The notes under the pieces are model-generated. The model was not told where the DNA came from and did no database searches. It was given only the letters and a program-made list of their open reading frames with translations. From Collinsella sp. (GTDB lineage: Bacteria > Actinomycetota > Coriobacteriia > Coriobacteriales > Coriobacteriaceae): 64,000 bases of DNA. The stretch is taken from assembly GCA_019425015.1 (NCBI GenBank), contig JAHYYJ010000003.1, positions 1-64,000 of the forward strand, in the 5' to 3' direction. The position numbers and the translations under genes were made by a program. Shown here piece after piece: positions 33,172 through 40,709 of this stretch (position 1 is the first letter of the stretch; each line of letters starts with the position of its first letter).

Positions 33172-34182
33172 CTAGATCTCGCACACGCTCTGGCGCTCGA
33201 CAAAGTAGGTCGACACGGCCGTCTTGCAGGTATAGCTCTTGGGGTTGCGGATGTTGCCCACCAGGCGACGCACCGCGATCTCGCCCACCTCGTGCTTGGG
33301 AACATGCACCGTGGTGAGCGGCGGGTTGGAGAAGGCGCCCAAAGACAGGTCGTCAAAGCCGATGATCGAGACATCCTCGGGCACGCGAATACCGTGCTCG
33401 TTGAACGCGCGCATGGCGCCCACGGCGAGCACGTCGTTCTCGGCAAAGAAAGCCGTCGGCAGATCGTCGCGCGAGACGTTGTCGAGCCACACGCCCATGT
33501 CGTGATAAGCGCCCTCGAGCGTGGTACCCAGCGTGACGTGCCATGCCGGGTTGGCCTCAAGATCCGCGTCCTCAAGCGCTTGGCGATAGCCGCGCTCGCG
33601 GTCCTTAAAGTTGCGGATCCGAAGGTCGCCCGCCAGATAGCCGATTTGCCTGTGGCCTTTCTCGATAAGGTAATCCACGGCACGCAGCACCGAATCGGTG
33701 TTGGCGATGACTACGGCATCGAAGTACTGGCGATCGCTCCAGCCGTCGAGCACAATCAGGTGGGCGGCAGCGTCGGCGAACAGGGCGTAGTCCTCCTCGC
33801 CCAGCTCGGTACCCATCAGCACGATGGCGGCCGACGGGTCGGCGATCAGGCCCTCGACCTGCGGGCGCACGGCGTCCAGGTCGCTAAAGTCGAGCGAGAC
33901 AAAGCTCGTGCTCATGCCGTGGCGACGCGCCTGGCGCTCCACGCCCTCGATGACCGCGGGATGGAAGGTGCTCTCGTCCAGGATGGCGCCCGTCTTGCGC
34001 GCAAGCACAAACTGGATGCTCTCGAGCTGCGTCGACTGCTGATAGCCAAGCGACTGCGCGCACTCCAGGATGACCTTGGCGGTCTCCTCGCTCACGCTGC
34101 GCTTGCGGTTGAGCGCGTTGGACACGGTTGCGGGCGAAAAGCCGGTAATGCGGCTGATCTCGCGGACGCTTGCTTTAGCCAT
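33172..34182 (-). CDS. LacI-family transcriptional regulator
   Basis: 336 residues. The N-terminal helix-turn-helix (SVREISRITGFSPATVSNALNRKRSVSEETAKVIL) and hinge are followed by a periplasmic-binding-like sugar sensor domain. AGGGGGAACG precedes the ATG at 34182. TAAAC/GTTTA sites in its own promoter (34265-34300), before the isomerase operon and in the 12.7-13.06 kb divergent region suggest that it represses itself and both sugar clusters (inference). Its stop lies 257 bp upstream of the isomerase start. Confidence 0.92.
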   Translation of the reverse strand: MAKASVREISRITGFSPATVSNALNRKRSVSEETAKVILECAQSLGYQQSTQLESIQFVLARKTGAILDESTFHPAVIEGVERQARRHGMSTSFVSLDFSDLDAVRPQVEGLIADPSAAIVLMGTELGEEDYALFADAAAHLIVLDGWSDRQYFDAVVIANTDSVLRAVDYLIEKGHRQIGYLAGDLRIRNFKDRERGYRQALEDADLEANPAWHVTLGTTLEGAYHDMGVWLDNVSRDDLPTAFFAENDVLAVGAMRAFNEHGIRVPEDVSIIGFDDLSLGAFSNPPLTTVHVPKHEVGEIAVRRLVGNIRNPKSYTCKTAVSTYFVERQSVCEI

Positions 34183-34264
34183 CGTTCCCCCTAGCATCGG
34201 TCGCGGCCGAGCATCGTGGCTTGACCGCCCCGTGACTCGGCAACTAAACGACCGCAAATTCAAT

Positions 34265-34300
34265 CTAAACGGAATAGTAAATGTTTAATAGCTAGTTTAG
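34265..34300. promoter_or_regulatory. Operator-like CTAAAC ... GTTTAG sites before the LacI gene
   Basis: CTAAAC (34265-34270) and GTTTAG (34295-34300) are inverted, with AGTAAATGTTTAATA between them and ACTAAACG at 34243-34250. This is the pattern expected for autoregulation. Confidence 0.5.
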
Positions 34301-34364
34301 CCTGTTGTCAAGCGAAGTGGCACGACTATTCCCCCAACGGGCGCATTTGTCCATCTTAACGTTA

Positions 34365-35783
34365 TTACGCAAGGTCTTCGCCATTGCTTGCTATTACGCG
34401 TCGGTACCATTCGAAGCTTTTCTTTTTACGTCTCTCAAACGAGCCCGCACCGCTATCATCTCGATCGACATAGATAAACCCGTAGCGCTTACGCATCTGT
34501 CCTGTGGCGACCGAAACCAAATCGATCGGGCCCCAACAGGTATATCCCATGAGTTCCACCCCGTCGAGCTCGACGGTCTCCCTCATCGCCTCGATGTGGG
34601 CCCGCAGGTATTCAACTCGATAGTCGTCTTCTATTTCACCCGAATCTTCCGGCACATCAGGAGCACCCAAACCGTTTTCGACGATGAACAGCGGCTTTTG
34701 ATAGCGATCCCAGATTTCATTCATGGTGACGCGCAGCCCTTTGGGGTCGATAAACCTCCCCCAAGGCTCCTGTTTTAGATACGGATTAGGCGCCGAGCGA
34801 AGAAGGTTCGAATCGAACTGACCTTCCGCATGCGCTTTTGCGACGCGCGTCGAGTAATACGAAAACGAGACGAAATCGACCAGGTTTGCAGCCAGTACTT
34901 CGCGGTCATCATCCCGATAGGGCACCTCAAAACCATGGCGGGCGTATTCCTTGAGAACATAGCTCGGGTACGCACCGCGCACCTGGACGTCGGTAAACAT
35001 GTAATGGCTGCGATTCTCAGCCTGCGCAGCCAGCACATCGTCCGGATCACATGTAGCCGGATAGAAGACACCTGCGTTGAGCATGCAACCGATCTTCGCC
35101 CCAGGGCACAGTTCATGACACGCCCCGACCGCACGGGCGCTCGCAACCAATACATGGTGCACGGCCGTGTGAACCGTTGCATAGCGATTCTCCCCTTGCT
35201 CGAAGATGATCCCCGCCGCCATAAAGCACGCCTGCGTCATGATGTTGATCTCGTTAAAGGTCAGCCAATAATTGACCAATCCCCGATAGCGCTCGAACAC
35301 GGTACGCGAATATCGCTCGAACAGGTCGACCAACCTGCGATCGCGCCATCCGCCATACGCATCGACGAGATGCATGGGGACATCATAGTGGTTGAGCGTC
35401 ACCAAAGGCTCAATGTCATGCGCGCGACACGTCCTAAAAACATCCTCGTAAAAGGCAAGGCCTTCTTCATTGGGCTCGGCTTCGTCTCCTTTGGGAAAAA
35501 TGCGGCTCCAGGCGATTGATAAGCGCAGGCATTTAAAACCCATCTGGGCAAACAGTTCAATATCCTGCTTGTACCTATGGTAAAAATCAATGCCCTTGCG
35601 AGCGGGATAGAAGCTGTCGGGTGCCAACGCACGCGGATCAAGGTCTCCCCGCATGACGTCCATGCGTTGATCGCCAAACGGCAGCATGTCGGAATTGGCT
35701 AAACCGCGACCGCCTTCGTTCCATCCTCCCTCGCACTGGTTTGCAGCCAGAGCCCCGCCCCATAAAAAATCTTCTCTAAACAT
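34365..35783 (-). CDS. GH1 6-phospho-beta-glucosidase of the licT operon
   Basis: 472 residues from the ATG at 35783 (after AAAGGA); the frame is open to 35912. The acid/base is Glu178 (LTFNEIN) and the nucleophile Glu369 (FIVENGLG). The phosphate-binding pattern SVATGQMRKRYGF is conserved. It hydrolyses phosphorylated beta-glucosides brought in by the EIIBC encoded upstream. Codon use is less GC-biased than in the neighbouring GH1 gene at 24926, which suggests a different origin for this operon. Confidence 0.9.
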   Translation of the reverse strand: MFREDFLWGGALAANQCEGGWNEGGRGLANSDMLPFGDQRMDVMRGDLDPRALAPDSFYPARKGIDFYHRYKQDIELFAQMGFKCLRLSIAWSRIFPKGDEAEPNEEGLAFYEDVFRTCRAHDIEPLVTLNHYDVPMHLVDAYGGWRDRRLVDLFERYSRTVFERYRGLVNYWLTFNEINIMTQACFMAAGIIFEQGENRYATVHTAVHHVLVASARAVGACHELCPGAKIGCMLNAGVFYPATCDPDDVLAAQAENRSHYMFTDVQVRGAYPSYVLKEYARHGFEVPYRDDDREVLAANLVDFVSFSYYSTRVAKAHAEGQFDSNLLRSAPNPYLKQEPWGRFIDPKGLRVTMNEIWDRYQKPLFIVENGLGAPDVPEDSGEIEDDYRVEYLRAHIEAMRETVELDGVELMGYTCWGPIDLVSVATGQMRKRYGFIYVDRDDSGAGSFERRKKKSFEWYRRVIASNGEDLA

Positions 35784-35847
35784 TATGGTGTCGTCCTTTC
35801 TATCAAATTCCCGGCCCACACTGTCGAACGCAACGGACTCGGCAAGT

Positions 35848-35878
35848 GCCGCGCAACAGCACAGTACCGTTGCGCGGC
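35848..35878. repeat. Hairpin between the EIIBC and GH1 genes
   Basis: GCCGCGCAAC (35848-35857) and GTTGCGCGGC (35869-35878) pair perfectly. CCGCGCAACGG recurs at 35890-35900. Without a T-run it is more likely an mRNA-processing or stabilising hairpin inside the operon than a terminator. Confidence 0.55.
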
Positions 35879-35929
35879 CAAGGGGTCGGACCGCGCAACG
35901 GCTGGGGAGCATATTTGTGTAGTAGCCTC

Positions 35930-37378
35930 TTATGCCTCGACGGATTCAACGGCCTCAGAATCGCCGCTCTTGGACTTCAACGGCATCTTCTCCTGTCCTT
36001 CAAATCCAAAAATCATCGCCAACGCAAACGTCACGGCACCGCCAGCAAGACACCCGATGGTGCCAGGGATGATATCCTGAGCAAACATGAGCACGTTCAT
36101 CCATGGGAAACCAACGCCAGTGAAGATATAGACGTTGGCATGAAGAAGGCTTACCAGCAGACCACCGACAGCACCACCAATCATGTTCCAGGTAAGAGCC
36201 TTCTTGTCGCGAAACAGGATGCCGTAGATGATGGGCTCACTCACGCGACCGAAGGCATAGGTGATGAACAAGTTCCAGCCCGTGGCTCGACTCTCCTTGC
36301 CCTTAGCGCGCAGGCCATAGGCGAGCGCGATGGCAAGCGTGGTGTAGGCTACAACCGCGGTGCCGGGGTATAAGATGGCGTCGTAACCGTTCTGGAGCGC
36401 GGCGGGCAATATGGCGGTATAGATCGGCACGTGCATGCCGGTGGCGATGATCAGATTCCAGAATGCGCCGATAACCGCGGTCGCAGCGGGACCGGCAACA
36501 GAGGCGAGCCAAATGATGAAATCGGCCACAAGGCCCATGACAAATTGGACGGCAGGGCCGCAGAGGCACAGCGCGACCGGCAACATCACGAGCACCGTAC
36601 CCACGGGTACGATCAGAATGCGCAACATATCAGGCGAGATCTTCTTAAAGAAGCGCTCAACATAGGACTGGGCCCAGGTGATCAAGATGACCGGAAGAAC
36701 AGCCTGGGTGTAGTTGACGAGCTGCATGGGGATGCCGAAGACGCTGAAAGGCTTTCCGTCCTCAACAATAGCGAGCATGTCGGGATAAATCATCACAACA
36801 GCGATGAGCAGTGCCAGCACAGGACTCGTTTTGAACTTCTTAGCCGAGCTATAGGCGGCAAACACCGGGAAGTAGTAATACGCCGCATCGCCCACCAGGG
36901 AAAGGATCCGATACAGGTCGCTCGTTTCGGACATAAAACCGGCGCCTTCGGGCCCAAACAGAATAACGAGCATCTTGAAGATACCGGCGACACAAAAGAT
37001 CGGAAGGATCGGGGTGATAGCGCCGCTCACGGCATCGAGCAGCTGATTGAAGAGGTGCTTGGGCGCCAAGCGCTCCTTCCAGCTAAGCTGAGGGCCATCG
37101 AGTTCCTCGTCAATCGATACCGTGACCTCGAATCCGCCCTGCTTACAAACCTCGTCGTAGACCTTGTCGACCGTGGGCCCGACCACCAGCTGCACCTGCC
37201 CTCCGGCGTGCACGACGCTGATGATAGACGAGATGTCCTCAAGCTTCTCATCATTCGAGAGGCTTTCATCCTTGAGGTTGAAGCGCAGGCGCGTCATGCA
37301 ATGCGTAACCGAAGCCACGTTTTCCGCCCCGCCCACAGTGGAGAGAATCTGCTCTGCCACCTTTTTGTAATTTGCCAT
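35930..37378 (-). CDS. PTS beta-glucoside transporter EIIBC
   Basis: 482 residues from the ATG at 37376-37378, six bases after GGAG. The EIIB domain (about 1-85) has the phosphorylated cysteine in THCMTRLRF; the EIIC domain follows with about ten membrane helices and the conserved GRVSEPIIYG. No EIIA domain is fused, so a general EIIA must supply phosphate. It lies between licT and a 6-phospho-beta-glucosidase, which fixes beta-glucosides as likely substrate. Confidence 0.9.
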   Translation of the reverse strand: MANYKKVAEQILSTVGGAENVASVTHCMTRLRFNLKDESLSNDEKLEDISSIISVVHAGGQVQLVVGPTVDKVYDEVCKQGGFEVTVSIDEELDGPQLSWKERLAPKHLFNQLLDAVSGAITPILPIFCVAGIFKMLVILFGPEGAGFMSETSDLYRILSLVGDAAYYYFPVFAAYSSAKKFKTSPVLALLIAVVMIYPDMLAIVEDGKPFSVFGIPMQLVNYTQAVLPVILITWAQSYVERFFKKISPDMLRILIVPVGTVLVMLPVALCLCGPAVQFVMGLVADFIIWLASVAGPAATAVIGAFWNLIIATGMHVPIYTAILPAALQNGYDAILYPGTAVVAYTTLAIALAYGLRAKGKESRATGWNLFITYAFGRVSEPIIYGILFRDKKALTWNMIGGAVGGLLVSLLHANVYIFTGVGFPWMNVLMFAQDIIPGTIGCLAGGAVTFALAMIFGFEGQEKMPLKSKSGDSEAVESVEA

Positions 37379-37448
37379 CATTGGCTCCTTTGCACAATCT
37401 TGGCTTACTGTTCGAATCGGCAAAGGTCATGCCCCGAATGGCTACGGG

Positions 37449-38288
37449 TTACAATCCTTTTTTGGAGATGATCCGGTTGAGATGGATCATCAGATAGAGT
37501 TCCTCCTCCTCGGAGAGCGTGGCGTCCCACGTTTCACGACAATAGGAACCGATATGCTTCACGCACTCTGCCAACTGCGGAAACTCATCACGAAAGTTCT
37601 TGTACATCTGCATGTTGGCGCTGTTCAGCGACTCGCCGGCTTGAATGCGCTTGAACAGGTACCGCAGATGCGTGGCATAGCGAGTGAAATCGTAGGAATC
37701 GCGGTCAACGATGATGCGAAAATCACTCTCGACGATCTCAGTGACATCTTCTAGCATATCGTCAAACTGCTTGGTGGGTTTGCTCGCGGTCTCGATGGCC
37801 TGAACAACCCGCGCATTGACGAGATTCATGGCAATGCTGGCAATCTCTTCTTTGGGAAGTCGTTCACCAAGCTCCTTTTCGAGCCTCATAACGATAAACT
37901 GCGCCGCTTTGTATTCCTTAGGATATGTCTCGCGCACTTCATAGGCGAGAGGCATCGCAATACGAAAACCCTTTTGCGCGCGCTCCACCGCAAATGACAG
38001 GTGATCGGCCATGAACAATGTCGCCTTGGTCGACAGATCATAGGGCAGCTCGTTGGCGACGATGTCCATCACCTTGGCCGTGAACATCACGATCTCAGAA
38101 GGAAGGTCGCGCATGACGTCCTGCCCTTTGGGGTCGATGTCATAAAACGTATGCTCAATCTTAGAGAGCGGCAGCTCGCGGGGAAATTCTCCCCCAAACC
38201 CGACGCCCCTGCCCATGGCGATCACGTCGCGCCCCTGCCCGTCGCGGCAAAGAACGGCATTGTTGTTGAGCTTTTTAATCGCAAGCAT
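37449..38288 (-). CDS. licT: BglG/LicT-family transcriptional antiterminator
   Basis: 279 residues. The RNA-binding CAT domain (residues 1-55, MLAIKKLNNNAVLCRD) is followed by two PRD domains with the regulatory histidines (ADHLSFAVERA in PRD1; YATHLRYLF and MIHLNRI in PRD2). When beta-glucosides are present it should bind the RAT sites in its own leader and open the terminator there. AAAGGAGG precedes the ATG at 38288; the frame is open to 38336 but that part overlaps the terminator. Confidence 0.93.
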   Translation of the reverse strand: MLAIKKLNNNAVLCRDGQGRDVIAMGRGVGFGGEFPRELPLSKIEHTFYDIDPKGQDVMRDLPSEIVMFTAKVMDIVANELPYDLSTKATLFMADHLSFAVERAQKGFRIAMPLAYEVRETYPKEYKAAQFIVMRLEKELGERLPKEEIASIAMNLVNARVVQAIETASKPTKQFDDMLEDVTEIVESDFRIIVDRDSYDFTRYATHLRYLFKRIQAGESLNSANMQMYKNFRDEFPQLAECVKHIGSYCRETWDATLSEEEELYLMIHLNRIISKKGL

Positions 38289-38313
38289 TATTGAACCTCC
38301 TTTCGGAATTATC

Positions 38314-38363
38314 AAAAAGAAAAGGCATGACTGCAAATAGCCGAGCTATCGCGGTCATGCCTT
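38314..38363 (-). terminator. Conditional terminator in the licT leader
   Basis: On the minus strand AAGGCATGAC (38363-38354) pairs with GTCATGCCTT (38331-38322), followed by TTCTTTTT. Its left arm is part of the RAT at 38353-38377, so RAT folding and terminator folding exclude each other. Confidence 0.85.
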
Positions 38364-38377
38364 ACCAGTAACAATCC
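38353..38377 (-). promoter_or_regulatory. RAT antiterminator site (proximal)
   Basis: The minus strand reads GGATTGTTACTGGTAAGGCA then TGACC, closely matching LicT/BglG RAT sequences (GGATTGTTACTG...GGCA...ACC). It overlaps the terminator stem. Confidence 0.85.
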
Positions 38378-38393
38378 GTTGTATCGAGGCGCG

Positions 38394-38420
38394 GGCATGC
38401 CTCCCTAGAAGTAACAATCC
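38394..38420 (-). promoter_or_regulatory. Second RAT-like site (distal)
   Basis: The minus strand reads GGATTGTTACTTCTAGGGAG then GCATGCC, a second RAT-like sequence 17 bases upstream of the first, framed by GCGC(GG)...(CC)GCGC. No terminator overlaps it. Confidence 0.6.
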
Positions 38421-38432
38421 GCGCAGCAAAGA

Positions 38433-38438
38433 ATGATA
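38433..38438 (-). promoter_or_regulatory. Candidate -10 box of the licT operon
   Basis: TATCAT on the minus strand would start transcription near 38426, immediately before the distal RAT. No convincing -35 hexamer was found. The remaining stretch up to 38548 shows nothing else. Confidence 0.35.
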
Positions 38439-38548
38439 GCCCATATCTTCGCGGGGAGCACCGTCCACAGCCGACCAACGGTAGCATATCGTCCGTGAAC
38501 GGTTTTGGAAGCGTTGAAACGATTGGGAGGCCGTCTCAATCTTGCGGA

Positions 38549-39523
38549 TCAGCCAAGGACACGGGCCATACGTGTCTTGAACTCGGACAGGAAGCGCGGA
38601 GCATCCACGGTCAGCGCCACAAGCGCGCTCTTGTCAGGGTCGGACAGACGGTGCTCGTCGCAGATGGTGCGGCCGCGGTACTCGCCCAGCAAGTCAACAC
38701 GCAGGTTGCAGCCGAGCGCACCCACGAGCGTGGGATCAATCGCCACGGCAACCGCCAGCGGATCGTGCAGCGCGCAGCCGCCCAGGTAGGGCGCGTTCAT
38801 CTCGTACGAACCGATATAGTGCTCGACCATGCTCGCAAACGCGCAGCCCGCCATGGTGCCCGAGCCCGTCCAGCCGGCAACGTCGCGACGTGTGAGCACC
38901 ACGCGGTGCGTCACATCCAGGCCCACCATGGTGAGCTTGCGGCCCGAGCGCAACACGGCGTCGGCAGCCTCGGGGTCGCTTGCCATGTTGGCCTCGGCGC
39001 CCGCGCTCACGTTGCCGGGCACGGTAAGGGCGCCGCCCATCACGACCACGCGGCCGATGGACATCATCGCCGCCGCATCGCGCTCCAGGGCAAGCGCCAG
39101 ATTGGTGAGCGGGCCAGTCGCAACGTAGACCAGATCGGGACCATAGGTACGCGCGGCATCAATCAGGTAATCGACCGCCGCATTGCCATCGGCCGACGTC
39201 GCGCCCACCGGCTCGTACGGCGAGGCAGGCACGCTTGCGCCGCCAATGCCGTTCTTGCCGTGGATAAGCGTGGTGGACGCCGGCGGCGTGTAGGGTTCGG
39301 TCGCCTTCATGGGACGATCGGCGCCCAGGTACACCGGCACCTCGGGACGACCCAACAGGTCGAGCACCGCCAAGCAGTTGTGCGCCGACTGCTCGACGCG
39401 CACGTTGCCAAAGCACGTGGTGACGCCGACGAGCTCCACCTCGGGACTCGCGATGACATAGGCGAGCGCCATCGCATCGTCCACACCCATATCCAGATCA
39501 AGGATCAGCTTCTTGGTTGCCAT
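38549..39523 (-). CDS. Inosine-uridine-type nucleoside hydrolase
   Basis: 324 residues. Ca2+-binding aspartates lie in the N-terminal LDLDMGVDDAMAL (family pattern DxDxGxDD) and the family motif VYVATGPLTNLALAL is present; a C-terminal LHDPLAVAVAIDP completes the site. It splits ribonucleosides into base and ribose. The ribokinase gene ends 4 bp upstream, so the pair releases and phosphorylates ribose. GGAGTAGAACA precedes the ATG. Confidence 0.92.
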   Translation of the reverse strand: MATKKLILDLDMGVDDAMALAYVIASPEVELVGVTTCFGNVRVEQSAHNCLAVLDLLGRPEVPVYLGADRPMKATEPYTPPASTTLIHGKNGIGGASVPASPYEPVGATSADGNAAVDYLIDAARTYGPDLVYVATGPLTNLALALERDAAAMMSIGRVVVMGGALTVPGNVSAGAEANMASDPEAADAVLRSGRKLTMVGLDVTHRVVLTRRDVAGWTGSGTMAGCAFASMVEHYIGSYEMNAPYLGGCALHDPLAVAVAIDPTLVGALGCNLRVDLLGEYRGRTICDEHRLSDPDKSALVALTVDAPRFLSEFKTRMARVLG

Positions 39524-39527
39524 TGTT

Positions 39528-40523
39528 CTACTCCGCTTCTCCGTCTACATCCAAACCGTCTAAACCAAACTTGTGCTCGACTTCCGCACGCGTGGGAATT
39601 GATTGCTGAGCGCCCAGGCGCGACACCGTCACTGCCGAGGCGCGAGCACCCGCGGCCATGCACTCAAAGAGCGGCAAGCCCTCTAGGCGAGCCGCCGCCA
39701 ACGCGCCGATAAACGTATCGCCCGCGGCCGTCGTATCGACCACCGCGCTCGAAAGCGCCGGCATGCGCAGCGGCTCACCGCCATCGCCGAGCGTAACCGA
39801 GCCGGCGCCGCCCAGCGTGATGACCGCGACGCCGACACCCTTGTCGAGCAGCGCATTGAGCGCGGCGACGCAACTCGCATCATCTGTGGGCAGAATGCCC
39901 GTCAGCACCTGGCACTCGGTCTCGTTGGGGCAGACCAGGTCGACCGCAGGCCACGCTCCTGCCGGCAGGTCGCAGGCGGGCGCCGGGTTAAAGATCGTAT
40001 AGAACCCCAGCTCGTGAGCGCAAGCAAGCGCCTCGGCCGTCGCCGCAAGGTCACATTCGCCCTGGGCAATAAAGACGCTTCCGGCAGCCGGGGCAATCTC
40101 GCTGGCATCGCCGTCGAGCTCGTCGGCCACCAAGCGCCTCAGCGCGTGGGCAACGTCCTCGCCCGCAAGCGCATGGTTGGCGCCCGGCGACAGCACGATG
40201 CGGTTGTCGCTCTCACAGCGAATGATAGTCGCGGTACCGGTCTCCACGTCATCGCGACGCGCCACAAACTCAACGCCCACGCCGGCATCCTGGAGCCCTG
40301 CCACAAGCGCATCGCCAAAGGTATCGCGCCCAACAGCGCCAATCATGCTCGTGCGCGCACCCATGCGCGCGGCGGCGACGGCCTGGTTGGCGCCCTTACC
40401 GCCGGCGTTGGTGATAAAACCGCTGCCACCGACTGTCTCGCCCGCGCGCGGCATGCGCTCGCACGCCACCGAAAGGTCCATGTTCATGCTGCCGAACACC
40501 GCAACGATGCTGTGGTCCGCCAT
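39528..40523 (-). CDS. rbsK: Ribokinase
   Basis: 331 residues of the PfkB family. The N-terminal substrate-binding region (FGSMNMDLSV, TNAGGKGANQAVAAARMG) and the catalytic motif DTTAAGDTFIGAL match ribokinases. It converts ribose to ribose 5-phosphate. GAGGAGGTTTCC precedes the ATG. It is the first gene of a two-gene operon with the nucleoside hydrolase and is divergent from the acyltransferase gene; the 186-bp gap between them must hold both promoters. Confidence 0.93.
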   Translation of the reverse strand: MADHSIVAVFGSMNMDLSVACERMPRAGETVGGSGFITNAGGKGANQAVAAARMGARTSMIGAVGRDTFGDALVAGLQDAGVGVEFVARRDDVETGTATIIRCESDNRIVLSPGANHALAGEDVAHALRRLVADELDGDASEIAPAAGSVFIAQGECDLAATAEALACAHELGFYTIFNPAPACDLPAGAWPAVDLVCPNETECQVLTGILPTDDASCVAALNALLDKGVGVAVITLGGAGSVTLGDGGEPLRMPALSSAVVDTTAAGDTFIGALAAARLEGLPLFECMAAGARASAVTVSRLGAQQSIPTRAEVEHKFGLDGLDVDGEAE

Positions 40524-40709
40524 GGAAACCTCCTCGTCCGTGGGCTCTACACCCGCTGTCGGCCGTCAATCGTGTGCTCTCGCACCTCTATAACTTTAGT
40601 TCACTTTGATGTGGACGCGCGCTTGAGCTTGCGCCAGCAGCAAGCATTCACAGGAGCAGGCAGCTACAATGAATGTGTGCTGATTATTCTCGTCATTGGA
40701 TGATGTTTT

